A DNA stretch of 49,073 bases. Source: Deltaproteobacteria bacterium. GTDB lineage: Bacteria > Desulfobacterota > DSM-4660 > Desulfatiglandales > Desulfatiglandaceae. This document shows, in pieces, positions 15,414 to 24,265 of the stretch (positions within the stretch are counted from its first letter, which is position 1; the number at the start of each line of letters is the position of its first letter). Both the position numbers and the translations under genes were made by a program. Below the pieces are notes generated by a model. The model did no database searches, was not told where the DNA came from, and was given only the letters and a program-made list of their open reading frames with translations. The stretch lies in assembly GCA_021737785.1 (NCBI GenBank), contig JAIPDI010000041.1, forward strand, positions 1 to 49,073, written 5' to 3'.

Positions 15414-16696
15414 TTATATTCCCTTGCCACGGCCCGGTACCCGATGTCGGTGCGGTAGTAGACCCCGTCCCACTGTATCCCCTTTGCCTGTTCATACGCC
15501 CTGGCCTGGGCCTCACGGACCGTGGCCCCAAGGGCGGTGACGCAGAGGACCCTTCCGCCGTTGGTGACCACCTGATTGTTTTCCATCCGGGTCCCGGCGT
15601 GAAAGATCTTTATCCCCTCCGCCTCATGTTGGGGAAGACCGTAGATCCGGTCGCCTTTCCGGTAATTGAGCGGATACCCGCCGGCCGCCATGACCACCCC
15701 CAAGGCAACCCGCTGATCCCATTCCACCGCCACCTCATCCAGGCGCCGCTCCTGGGCGGCCAGGCAGATATCCACCAGATCGGACTTGAGTCTCAGGATA
15801 ATGGGCTGGGTTTCAGGATCTCCGAACCGGCAGTTGTACTCCAGTACCCGGGGGGTCCCATCCTCGGATATCATCAGACCTGCATACAAAAACCCGGTAT
15901 AGGGACAGCCTTCGGCCGCCATCCCCCTGACCGTGGGCCGGATGATCTCTTTCATGACCCGGTCGAACAGTTCGGGCGTGATCACAGGGGCGGGCGAGTA
16001 GGCGCCCATCCCTCCGGTGTTGGGGCCTCTATCGCCATTATCACGGGCCTTGTGATCCTGTGACGTGGCCAGGGGGAGGATGTGCTCCCCATCCACTATG
16101 GCAATGAAGCTGGCCTCTTCCCCCTCCAGGCACTCCTCGATGATCACCTTTTTCCCGGCCTCGCCAAAGTCCTTTCCGGAGAGCATCCCTTCAACCGCGG
16201 CGATGGCCTCGGATTCCGACCCTGCAATGATGACGCCCTTGCCCGCTGCAAGACCATCGGCCTTGACCACCACAGGGACCCCGTGTCTGCGGATGTAGGC
16301 GACGGCCGGTGCCAATTCGGTAAAGGTCTGGTACTCGCCCGAAGGGATATGGTGACGGGCCAGGAAGTTCTTGCAAAAGGCCTTTGAGCCTTCCAACCGG
16401 GCCGCATCTCTGGTAGGTCCGAAGCAGGTAAGCCCCGCCTCGTGGAATGCATCCGTGATGCCTGCCACCAGGGGCGCCTCCGGCCCGATGATGGTAAGGC
16501 CCACCCCCTGCTGCCGGACAAAGGCGATCAGGGCATCAATGCTATCGGACCCGATATCGAGGTTTTCCACTCCGGGTTCCTGCGCTGTCCCGGCATTGCC
16601 CGGGGCCACGAATACCTTTTGAACCTGGGGTGACCGGCCTGCCTTCCAGGCAAGGGCGTGTTCCCGGCCCCCGCTGCCGACGATCAATACATCCAT
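15404..16696 (-). CDS. purD: Phosphoribosylamine-glycine ligase
   Basis: 430 residues from ATG at 16696, chosen because GGAGGGAAAC directly precedes it. PurD joins glycine to phosphoribosylamine with ATP in purine synthesis. The N-terminus VLIVGSGGREHALAWK, the ATP-grasp loop PNTGGMGAYSP and the metal site LEYNCRFGDPETQ are all canonical, and length is normal. The last codons and stop lie within a 47-bp repeat copy. No other pur gene is nearby. Confidence 0.96.
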   Translation of the reverse strand: MDVLIVGSGGREHALAWKAGRSPQVQKVFVAPGNAGTAQEPGVENLDIGSDSIDALIAFVRQQGVGLTIIGPEAPLVAGITDAFHEAGLTCFGPTRDAARLEGSKAFCKNFLARHHIPSGEYQTFTELAPAVAYIRRHGVPVVVKADGLAAGKGVIIAGSESEAIAAVEGMLSGKDFGEAGKKVIIEECLEGEEASFIAIVDGEHILPLATSQDHKARDNGDRGPNTGGMGAYSPAPVITPELFDRVMKEIIRPTVRGMAAEGCPYTGFLYAGLMISEDGTPRVLEYNCRFGDPETQPIILRLKSDLVDICLAAQERRLDEVAVEWDQRVALGVVMAAGGYPLNYRKGDRIYGLPQHEAEGIKIFHAGTRMENNQVVTNGGRVLCVTALGATVREAQARAYEQAKGIQWDGVYYRTDIGYRAVAREYKKA

Positions 16697-16860
16697 GTTT
16701 CCCTCCATCCGAGTTGCGATATGCGATATGGGATGTGCGGGTCTGCGCATTGGGATTCAAATCTTTGTTATCCCACATCCCCATAGAGTTATAAAAACAA
16801 ACCGCAATCAGGTCAAGCCTTAAACAGCATGAGAATTGAGGCCGGGGATCCGTATTTCAT

Positions 16861-16889
16861 TTGGAGGAACGGTCAAAATCTGATATGAT
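16861..16889 (+). promoter_or_regulatory. Possible promoter of the YdcF-like gene
   Basis: TATGAT (16884-16889) is a good -10; TTGGAG (16861-16866) is a weak -35, 17 bases upstream. It lies about 48 bases before the ATG at 16937. Confidence 0.35.
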
Positions 16890-16936
16890 GACCGCCTACC
16901 ATTTGTGATGCGGTCTCCCATCCAGAGAGGTGCAGC

Positions 16937-17746
16937 ATGAAGGCGTCAAACAAAGATGGAAGTGCCGGGGATCTGACCGGTATTCTCTCGAAATGGATTG
17001 GTCCGGACTCGCAAGAGGAGGCCCGGCAGGGGGATTCAGGGAGCGGGGGGAGCGAGTACCCGGCGTCTGCGGAAAACAGGCCGATAGAACCGGAGGGGGG
17101 CCGGTCGAAAGGGCCGAGCATATGGAAATGGCTCCTGTTCCTCCTGGTGGTCGGTTACGCGGTCATCTCCTATTACCGGGTTCCCATTCTGACCGCCATG
17201 GGGGATTATCTTATTTTGGATCATCCCCTCAAAGAGGCCGATCTGATCGTATGTACGCCGGGTCCTCCCCTGGAACAAAGCCTGACCGCGGCCGAGCTGT
17301 TTCAGAAGGGGCTGGCCCCCCGGATCTTCATCCCTCAAGAACCCCCTCCGGCGGGCCTGGACATCCTGAGGGAGAAGGGGGGTCGCTATCCTGAGACCCG
17401 CCGGCTGTTCGTGGACACGCTGAAGTCCCTGAATGTCCCTGAATCCGCATATATTGTCGGCAAGGGTGTTGTGGACAGTCTAAGGGAAGAGGCCGAAGCA
17501 CTGAAGGAGCGGGTACAAAAAAAAGAGATCCGGTCCATGATCGTGGTCACCCCCCCATACAGCGCCAGGCGAACCTACCGGGTCTTCAGGAACATCCTGG
17601 AGGGGGAAGGGGCGGAAATCATGATATCTCCTTCCCGCTATTCCGGTTTCAAGGCCGATACCTGGTGGAAAAGGGATCGATATGTGAGCGCCGCCATTAT
17701 GGAATACCAGAAATTGATCTATTCTGCTGTCAGGGGCCTCTGGTAA
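16937..17746 (+). CDS. Membrane-anchored YdcF/DUF218-like protein
   Basis: 269 residues, GAGAGG upstream of ATG. A charged, Gly/Ser-rich cytosolic start of about 60 residues is followed by one transmembrane segment (WLLFLLVVGYAVISYY, about 64-80). The outer part has the DUF218 order: LILDHPLKEADLIV near the membrane, a middle ETRRLFVDTLKSLNVPESAYIV block, then MIVVTPPYSARRTYRVFRNIL. DUF218 proteins (SanA/YdcF/ElyC) act in envelope polysaccharide or peptidoglycan biology. It opens a rightward run with DUF3786 and a GT-C glycosyltransferase. Confidence 0.75.
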   Translation: MKASNKDGSAGDLTGILSKWIGPDSQEEARQGDSGSGGSEYPASAENRPIEPEGGRSKGPSIWKWLLFLLVVGYAVISYYRVPILTAMGDYLILDHPLKEADLIVCTPGPPLEQSLTAAELFQKGLAPRIFIPQEPPPAGLDILREKGGRYPETRRLFVDTLKSLNVPESAYIVGKGVVDSLREEAEALKERVQKKEIRSMIVVTPPYSARRTYRVFRNILEGEGAEIMISPSRYSGFKADTWWKRDRYVSAAIMEYQKLIYSAVRGLW

Positions 17747-17781
17747 GCGGGCCAGGCAAGTCATTCAAGGAGGCGCGCTTC

Positions 17782-18378
17782 GTGTCCACCGGCTATGAGA
17801 AGATTATCCGCGACAACCTCCAAGAGGCCTTTTCCCGTCCCCTCCCGGAACTGGAGAGATCGATGGGGGCGGAAAGGAGGGGGCGCACCCTCTTCTTCCG
17901 TGCCTTTGGACAGACGTGTTGTCTGGATCCCGACAAGATAATCCTGTCCGGGGCCCCGAGTGTGGATCCCAAAGCCCTCCTGGTCTCCCTGTATGCACGA
18001 CACGCCGCTCCTGAGGAGATCCGGATCGAACCCTTTACCTCGTTCAGGGATTTTCAGGGAAGCATGCCCTATCAGGGGGCATTCGGCGTTAACAGCGAAC
18101 AGGTGCTCGCTCCCCATGTCCCCCGGATCAAGGAAAAGGCCGGGACCCTCAAGGCGGCATTCGGCGGAGCAGACGGGGTCGGGGGCGACTTCTCCCTGAT
18201 CCTCTATCCCCTCCCCAAGATTGCGCTCTCCTATATATGTTATCTCGCTGACGAGGAGTTTCCCGCTGCCGCCACTATCCTCTTCTCTGCCAACGCCCTC
18301 TGTTTCATGCCCCTCGACGGCCTGGCGGATGTGGCCGAATACACGTCAAAGGAGATGATACACCTTGCCGGCGGATAG
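17782..18378 (+). CDS. DUF3786 protein
   Basis: 198 residues from GTG at 17782, with AAGGAGG seven bases upstream; this start fits better than one inside the preceding gene. The body matches DUF3786: a middle FTSFRDFQGSMPYQGAF and a late LYPLPKIALSYICYLADEEFPAAATILF segment. DUF3786 is found mainly in anaerobes and its role is unknown. It begins 35 bases after the YdcF-like gene and its end overlaps the next gene, so it is likely co-transcribed. Two adjacent cysteines (TCCLDPD) are visible. Confidence 0.75.
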   Translation: MSTGYEKIIRDNLQEAFSRPLPELERSMGAERRGRTLFFRAFGQTCCLDPDKIILSGAPSVDPKALLVSLYARHAAPEEIRIEPFTSFRDFQGSMPYQGAFGVNSEQVLAPHVPRIKEKAGTLKAAFGGADGVGGDFSLILYPLPKIALSYICYLADEEFPAAATILFSANALCFMPLDGLADVAEYTSKEMIHLAGG

Positions 18379-20179
18379 GCCTCGTTCAAGGGAAGGGGGA
18401 GGGGTCATTGCGGTCATGATCCTGGTGACGGTCCTGGCCGCAGGCATCTACTTCATCGGTCTGGACGGCTATCCGCTTCTGGATCCGGACGAAGGCCGGT
18501 ACGCGGAGATTTCCCGCGAGATGCTGGAGACCGGCGATTTTATCACCCCGCGCCTCAACTATGTGAAGTATTTTGAGAAGCCCCCCCTCTTTTACTGGTG
18601 TGTGGCCGGCGCCATGGCGCTTTTCGGACAGTCGGAATGGGTGGTGCGCATGGTGCCTGCCCTGGCGGGCTTTCTGACGGTGGTCCTGATCATGGCCCTC
18701 GGAAATTGTCTCTTCGGGAGGCGCGTGGGGGTTATGGCGGGATGGGTGTACCTCACCAGCGTCATTCCCCTGATACTGGCCCGCCTCCCGATCATCGACG
18801 GCCTCTTCAGCCTCCTTCTCACCGCCACCTGGGGGACATGGTGGTGCGGGTACCGGGCATTGCCGGGGGGAGCCAAGCGGCGCTGGTACATTGCGGCCTG
18901 GGCCCTCATGGGCCTCGCCGTCATGACCAAAGGGGTTGCGGCCATTGCCCTGACAGGAGGGATCGTCCTCGGCGTTATCGCCCTGAGGTCGGACTGGCGC
19001 GCCCTGGGGTCCCTGTGCTGGATTCCCGGTCTCCTGGTGTTTGCCGTCATTGTCCTCCCCTGGCATCTGGCCGCAGGATTCCGCAATCCCGAGTTTTTTC
19101 ATTTTTACTTTGTGGTCCAGCATTTCGGGCGTCTGATGCAGGAAGAACATGCCAAACCGTTCTGGTTTTTCCTGGTCATCTTCCCTTTCGGCATGCTGTT
19201 CTGGACCGCCTTTTTTTTCCCCTCGGCGCTGTCGAGCCTCAGGCGCGGAATGAAAGCCGTTCGTCTGCCCCGGGTCCTGTTCCAAGGGAGGGATAAGTCT
19301 CCGGACGATCCGAACGCCGCCCGGCAGTCCGAAGGGATTCTTTTTTTGATCCTGTGGGCCGGGGCCGTGGTCGGTCTCTTCAGCCTGAGCCGAAGCAAGC
19401 TCGTGCCCTATATCCTCCCCGCCTACCCGGCCATGGCAATGCTGATGGCCTTCCACCTGGTAAACGGGGGGCTGGCAAGGAGGTCGGCCCGATGGTGCGC
19501 CGGGATCACGGGAGTCTTCCTCCTGGCGGCGATTCCGGTGGTCTCCTATTACGCCCGGTCCCAGGACATGCTCCCTGGGACCGCACTGGAATGGCCTGTC
19601 AGGCTGGCCCAGGGCGCCCTGTTGCTGGGCGGCGCCCTCCTGGTCATGGCAATGTTCAAACGTCGCATGATACCGGCCGCCGCAGGCCTGGTCCTGGTGA
19701 TGCTCATCCCCGGCATGGTGATGATGGTTCCGGTAGCGGCCACCTACAGAAAGGTGGGGGGGCTCATGAAGGAGATGCCTCTGCCCCTGCCCAAGGAGAT
19801 ACGTGTGGCAGAATGGCGCACCTTTGACCAGGGGTTGAGTTTCTACACCCGGCGCCGCACCATTCTGGTGGACAATATGGGCGAACTCCGATTTGGAAGC
19901 ACCCTGGGGGATCATGCTGATTTTTTTCTAAAGGGGGAAGAGAATCTGAAACGCCTTGGAAGGGAAGGGCCTCTCCTGGTGAATCTGCGGCCCGGCGACT
20001 GGCCCAGGGTCCGGGAGTGGGGACTGTTCCGGCCGGCGGCGGCCAACAGCACCAATGTGATGGTAGGGAATGACGCCTTTTTCCGTCTTGCAGGGCTGAT
20101 TCCATGGCCGGATGATGCAATGACACCGCCTCCGCTGCTCCTGATGCCGCGGTCTCCGAGTCCGGGGAAGAACGGGTGA
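18365..20179 (+). CDS. ArnT-like GT-C glycosyltransferase (GT39/GT83)
   Basis: 604 residues. The first periplasmic loop has the catalytic LDPDEGRYAEISREM motif and YFEKPPLFYW that define ArnT-type lipid-linked sugar transferases; about 12 hydrophobic segments follow, then a C-terminal periplasmic domain. Such enzymes move a sugar from undecaprenyl phosphate to lipid A or another acceptor outside the inner membrane. The start is uncertain: TTG at 18365 with AAAGGAG upstream, overlapping the DUF3786 stop by 14 bases, or ATG at 18416. It is distinct from the true arnT at 21707, so its sugar or acceptor may differ. Confidence 0.8.
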   Translation: MPADRPRSREGGGVIAVMILVTVLAAGIYFIGLDGYPLLDPDEGRYAEISREMLETGDFITPRLNYVKYFEKPPLFYWCVAGAMALFGQSEWVVRMVPALAGFLTVVLIMALGNCLFGRRVGVMAGWVYLTSVIPLILARLPIIDGLFSLLLTATWGTWWCGYRALPGGAKRRWYIAAWALMGLAVMTKGVAAIALTGGIVLGVIALRSDWRALGSLCWIPGLLVFAVIVLPWHLAAGFRNPEFFHFYFVVQHFGRLMQEEHAKPFWFFLVIFPFGMLFWTAFFFPSALSSLRRGMKAVRLPRVLFQGRDKSPDDPNAARQSEGILFLILWAGAVVGLFSLSRSKLVPYILPAYPAMAMLMAFHLVNGGLARRSARWCAGITGVFLLAAIPVVSYYARSQDMLPGTALEWPVRLAQGALLLGGALLVMAMFKRRMIPAAAGLVLVMLIPGMVMMVPVAATYRKVGGLMKEMPLPLPKEIRVAEWRTFDQGLSFYTRRRTILVDNMGELRFGSTLGDHADFFLKGEENLKRLGREGPLLVNLRPGDWPRVREWGLFRPAAANSTNVMVGNDAFFRLAGLIPWPDDAMTPPPLLLMPRSPSPGKNG

Positions 20180-20318
20180 GACCGCCGTTCCCACGGGCAA
20201 TTCAGATTTTTGCAGCGGTTTAAATGAGACCCCCCTGCGAACGCAATGTTAAGCGGTTTTTTTATCACAAAGCCGGAGTGATACGAACGGATAGTGGGCA
20301 GGTGACTGGAATTTACCA

Positions 20319-20366
20319 AATAGTGCCTGAACGAAAATCACGCCTTGGCGTGATTCAGGCACTATT
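20319..20366. terminator. Nested perfect hairpin after the GT-C gene
   Basis: Outer arms aatagtgcctgaa (20319-20331) and ttcaggcactatt (20354-20366) are perfectly complementary. Between them ATCACGCC and GGCGTGAT form a second perfect stem with a two-base loop. Folded RNA would be a long stem with one small bulge. No T-run follows, so it is either an atypical terminator for the rightward genes, an mRNA-stabilising structure, or a REP-like element. Confidence 0.6.
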
Positions 20367-20478
20367 GAATATTCAAGAATTGAAAATTGAAAATTGATGG
20401 AACGAAATTTACATTAACAAACCTCTTCTCATATTTCACTGTTTCTTGATTTTCCAGGATTCCGTTCGGGTACCAAAT

Positions 20479-21555
20479 ATGAATATTTTAACGCGATATC
20501 TTGTCCAGGAGTTTTTCAAACTCTTTATCATCTGCCAGATGGTGTTTATCGCCATCTATCTGATGATAGACTTTACCAGCGGGATCGACGACTTCATAAA
20601 GGCACAGGCGCCCAGGGGCGTGGTGGTCTCCTACTTTCTGTACAAGATCCCCGCCATCACTGTGCAGATGCTCCCTGTGGCCACCCTCACCACCGTCATC
20701 ATCGCATTCAGCCTGATGAAACGAAACAATGAGATCACCGTCCTGAGGGCGTGCGGGACCCATGTCTGGAAGATCTCTCAGCCGGTTATTGTCACGGCCG
20801 TATTTCTTTCCATGGCCATGTTCCTCCTTTCAGAAACCCTTGTCCCCTATACCAGCTCCCACGCCAACAGGATATGGCGGGAGGAAGTCAAAAAGGAAAA
20901 GACCGGCCAGTTCCACGGGCAGCGTCATATCTGGTACAAGGGGGATAATGGCATCTACTGGATGAGACAGTTCGATGACCAGACCCGTACCATGATCGAT
21001 CCTGCCTTTTACTTCTTTGATGATTCTTTTCATCTGATCCGGAGGATCGATGCGCGGTCAGGAACCTGGGTGGACGGGGTGTGGCAGCTGAGGGAAGGCA
21101 TCGTTCAAAACCGTGAACAAGACGGGAGCTACGATCTGAGCCGGTTCCAACGACTGGAACTGAAGATCCCCGAAGGGCCGACGGACTTTGTGAGAAAGGA
21201 AATCGAGCCCGAAGAGATGGGCTATAACCAGTTGAAACGGTTTGCCAAAAGGCTCAGGGTGGAAGGATACGACGCCAGCCGTTATTTTGTGGACCTTCAT
21301 ATCAAGATCGCCTTCCCCTTTGTGGTCCTGATCATGGCCCTGATCGGAATCCCGATCGCCCTGTGGAAAAAAGAGATGGGCACGCCCATGGCCGTCTCCA
21401 TCGGCATTGCGCTCTGCTTTATATACCTCCTTGTGTTAGGGCTTTCCCGCACCCTCGGATTTGCAGGGATCCTCCCCCCGATCCTTGCAGCATGGCTGGC
21501 AAACAGCCTCTTTCTTTTTTTCGGAGTTTACCTCATGATAAACGTGAACCGGTAG
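20479..21555 (+). CDS. lptG: LPS export permease LptG
   Basis: 358 residues from ATG at 20479 (a longer TTG frame from 20446 lacks support). YjgP/YjgQ family: N-terminal MNILTRYLVQEFFKLF, a pair of membrane segments, MKRNNEITVLRACG coupling helix that contacts the LptB ATPase, a periplasmic beta-jellyroll (about 140-265), and three final membrane segments. LptG with LptF extracts lipopolysaccharide from the inner membrane. No lptF adjoins it; it follows a hairpin and converges on arnT. Confidence 0.88.
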   Translation: MNILTRYLVQEFFKLFIICQMVFIAIYLMIDFTSGIDDFIKAQAPRGVVVSYFLYKIPAITVQMLPVATLTTVIIAFSLMKRNNEITVLRACGTHVWKISQPVIVTAVFLSMAMFLLSETLVPYTSSHANRIWREEVKKEKTGQFHGQRHIWYKGDNGIYWMRQFDDQTRTMIDPAFYFFDDSFHLIRRIDARSGTWVDGVWQLREGIVQNREQDGSYDLSRFQRLELKIPEGPTDFVRKEIEPEEMGYNQLKRFAKRLRVEGYDASRYFVDLHIKIAFPFVVLIMALIGIPIALWKKEMGTPMAVSIGIALCFIYLLVLGLSRTLGFAGILPPILAAWLANSLFLFFGVYLMINVNR

Positions 21556-21590
21556 ACACGCCCACCACCCGGCAGCCCAAATCAAACCTA

Positions 21591-21625
21591 TCTCACACAG
21601 AGGCACAGGGACACGGAGAGATTGA
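21591..21625. repeat. Octamer repeat (cacagagg class)
   Basis: Seen as cacagagg/cacaggga/cacggaga between the convergent lptG and arnT ends. Confidence 0.6.
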
Positions 21626-21706
21626 GAATTCTCCCTATTTTGGTATCCCCCTAACTTTGTCGTGAGACATGGGGTTTTCTCAGGTCATGGCGATGGGGAC
21701 GGATTT

Positions 21707-23365
21707 TCATGGCTGAAATACCAGGAATACAAAGGCGCTGTCCGTATCCTTTACATCGGGTTCGGGAAGGCGGTCCTTATATTTCAGATAGTCTTTGGTT
21801 TCCAGGAAAAGGACCACCGCCCGCCTATCGGAATCCCCCGAAATGAGTTCCCGAAGGTCCGTCACGGTTAAGCGCCTGGAAGGATGTGAATCGTCCCGGT
21901 CCACCCCGTACCGGAGTTCACCCGCCTTTTCCAGCAGATGGATATCGTCCCGCTTATAGAACCAGCAGACCGCATGGACCAGATGAGGTCCGGTGACGAT
22001 CCGCGTGTGGGGATAAATCCGGTCGTGGTTGCGCAAAAGGAGACGTTCCGGGGTCCTGTCTTCCAGGACGTGATCCGGAAGGGCAAAATGCACACTGAAT
22101 AACAGGGGGACAGGCGCAAGGATGAAAAACAATAGCTTCCTTTTCCAGTCCGGGTGGACCGCGGAAAAAAAGGCGCCGGCCCCCCACGCCAGGAAACCGC
22201 CTGCAGCGATGGCCCACTTCCAGGACTCCAAGGGATCGTAAACCCTTACCCAGAGGATCCGGGTGGTCTGGTTCAGCATCAGGGCAATCGCGATTCCCCC
22301 CATGAGAACCGCCAAACACCAGGCAGCGACATTAAAGGCCCGTTTTTTCCCCTTCTCAAAGTAGTCTGCGAGCCCCATGGCGATGATCATTATAAAGGGG
22401 GGGAAACAGGGGAGGATATAGGGGATGAGCTTGCCGCTGCATGCCGAGAAGAAGAGGAAGGGAAACAGGAACCAGCAGACGGCGAAACGGACGAGGGGGT
22501 CCCGGCGGCGCACCCCGGCGGTGGTTTCCGAAACCACAGCAGGGACAAGAAAGAGCCAGGGGAGGGCGCCCCCCGCCAGTATGGGGAGGAAGTACCAGAA
22601 CGGTTTCGGGTGCTGGCCCGGAACCGGGGAGATAAACCGGCGGATGTGTTCGGTCCAGAAGAAGTAATTCCAAAAATCGCCCTCTTTCAGGTGAATCAGG
22701 ATGCCCCAGGGGAGGGTGACCAGGAGGAGGGCCAGCAGCGGGATCCAAAGGATCCGGAACAGCTCTTTGAGACGGCGTTCCCAGACCAGGAAGGGGACGA
22801 TGGCGATGCCGGGGACGGCAAAGGCCAAAAATCCCTTCATGAGAAATGCAAGCCCGCAGAATGCCCCGAACAGGGCGAGAAACCCGGATCTTTTTAGAGG
22901 ATGGCCTTCCTGGTAGGCGAAAAAAAAGGACGCCATGGCCCCGGTCAGAAAGAGGGTGAGCATGCTGTCCAGGATGCTGATGGTGCCGAGGGCCAGGACC
23001 AGCAAAGCGGTCAGATAGGCGGCGGCCCCGAGGGGCGCGGCCTCAGCCCTTGTGCCGAATCGCCGCATCAGAAAGAAGAGTATCATCGCCGTCATCCCTG
23101 CGGACAGGGCGGACGGGAGGCGGACGGCAAATGGGTTCTCGCCGAACACCATAATGGAGAGGGCATTGAGCCAGTATCCCAAAACCGGTTTTTCAAAGTA
23201 CTTGAGACCGTTCAGACGGGGGACCACCCAGTCTCCGGAGGCGATCATCTCCCTGGGAATCTCGGCGTATCGTGTCTCGTCGGGGATGGCGAGGGGCCGC
23301 CATCCGAGGGGAAGGATGTAGAGGATCAGAAAGAGAGAGATGACGGCAAGAGAATGCTTCCTCAT
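21707..23365 (-). CDS. arnT: Lipid A L-Ara4N transferase ArnT
   Basis: 552 residues, close to E. coli ArnT (550). PDETRYAEIPREM (D29-E30) and YFEKPVLGYW in the first periplasmic loop are the ArnT active-site signature; about 12 membrane helices and a soluble C-terminal domain follow. It transfers 4-amino-4-deoxy-L-arabinose from undecaprenyl phosphate to lipid A phosphates, lowering negative charge and giving cationic peptide resistance. It is the last gene of the arn operon, nine bases after arnD. Confidence 0.88.
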   Translation of the reverse strand: MRKHSLAVISLFLILYILPLGWRPLAIPDETRYAEIPREMIASGDWVVPRLNGLKYFEKPVLGYWLNALSIMVFGENPFAVRLPSALSAGMTAMILFFLMRRFGTRAEAAPLGAAAYLTALLVLALGTISILDSMLTLFLTGAMASFFFAYQEGHPLKRSGFLALFGAFCGLAFLMKGFLAFAVPGIAIVPFLVWERRLKELFRILWIPLLALLLVTLPWGILIHLKEGDFWNYFFWTEHIRRFISPVPGQHPKPFWYFLPILAGGALPWLFLVPAVVSETTAGVRRRDPLVRFAVCWFLFPFLFFSACSGKLIPYILPCFPPFIMIIAMGLADYFEKGKKRAFNVAAWCLAVLMGGIAIALMLNQTTRILWVRVYDPLESWKWAIAAGGFLAWGAGAFFSAVHPDWKRKLLFFILAPVPLLFSVHFALPDHVLEDRTPERLLLRNHDRIYPHTRIVTGPHLVHAVCWFYKRDDIHLLEKAGELRYGVDRDDSHPSRRLTVTDLRELISGDSDRRAVVLFLETKDYLKYKDRLPEPDVKDTDSAFVFLVFQP

Positions 23366-23374
23366 GGCAGAGCC

Positions 23375-24265
23375 CTACGCGACCTCTTCCTGACAGGAAA
23401 CCCATCCCTCGCGACCGGGAATCTCCATCGGCACCATTTTTGCCTCTCCGATATCACGGGCATCCATCAGCAATTCTCCGAGCGGCACCAGGGTCCCTCC
23501 GATGGACCGGACCTTTTCGAGAAACCGGTCGAACATCTCCAGGCAGATTATCCCCTCGGCCTCTGCATGAATGGTCAGGACATTGAGGCCTTCCGGTTTT
23601 AACAGGGAGATCAGATAGTCGTTGTATGTCTTGTCCGATATGTTGTTGCGGCCGATGACCTCGTCATAGGTGGGGAGGGTCGCCGGTATCTGGGGTTGCG
23701 GGAGGGCCTTTCCCCGGACCAGGGGATAGAAGATGTCGCGGCCCCGGCAATCGCTGTTATAGGTGAAGGGGAATTTCATCTTTTCCAGGAGAACCCGGTC
23801 GTTGCACTTCCATGCGGGGGCCGCGGAACCCACAGGGGTGAGCCCGATCGTCTCCCTCAGAAGCGCCGTCCCTTTCTCGATGGTGCGGCGTATCACATCC
23901 CCGGTCATCCGGTCGATCTTGGTCTGCCATTGATGGTGATCCCATGCATGCAGCCCGATCTCATGGCCGGCGTCGGAAGCAGACCGGATCACAGGACCGA
24001 GCTTTCGGCCGATTACAGGACCCGGCCAGAATGTCCCTCGCAGGAGGATGTCCCACCCGTACAGATTGGCCGCCCGTGTCCGGACCATCTTCAACAAGAA
24101 TCCGGGACGGATCAGCCGCCAAAGGTGCCGGCCCATGTTGTCCGGACCGACCGAAAAGAAGAAGGATCCCACGATTCCATGATCTGCCAGGACCCTGCAG
24201 AGGCCGGGGACCCCGTACCGGGTTCCCCTGAAGGTATCCACATCGATCCTCAGGCCGACCTTCAT
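23375..24265 (-). CDS. arnD: Undecaprenyl-phosphate-Ara4FN deformylase ArnD
   Basis: 296 residues from ATG at 24265, overlapping the arnA stop (ATGA). NodB-type polysaccharide deacetylase fold with metal-binding LRIDVDT at the start, [15 protein letters not shown] in the middle and TIHAEAEG near the end, all as in E. coli ArnD. It removes the formyl group from the lipid-linked sugar on the inner membrane, making the transfer pathway irreversible. The position between arnA and arnT is the standard order. Confidence 0.9.
   Translation of the reverse strand: MKVGLRIDVDTFRGTRYGVPGLCRVLADHGIVGSFFFSVGPDNMGRHLWRLIRPGFLLKMVRTRAANLYGWDILLRGTFWPGPVIGRKLGPVIRSASDAGHEIGLHAWDHHQWQTKIDRMTGDVIRRTIEKGTALLRETIGLTPVGSAAPAWKCNDRVLLEKMKFPFTYNSDCRGRDIFYPLVRGKALPQPQIPATLPTYDEVIGRNNISDKTYNDYLISLLKPEGLNVLTIHAEAEGIICLEMFDRFLEKVRSIGGTLVPLGELLMDARDIGEAKMVPMEIPGREGWVSCQEEVA

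Noticed and set aside
18386-19915. 509-codon minus-strand frame opposite the GT-C gene
   Set aside because: Rich in Gly/His/Gln/Arg without motifs, a typical shadow of a membrane protein gene; the plus strand carries the ArnT loop.
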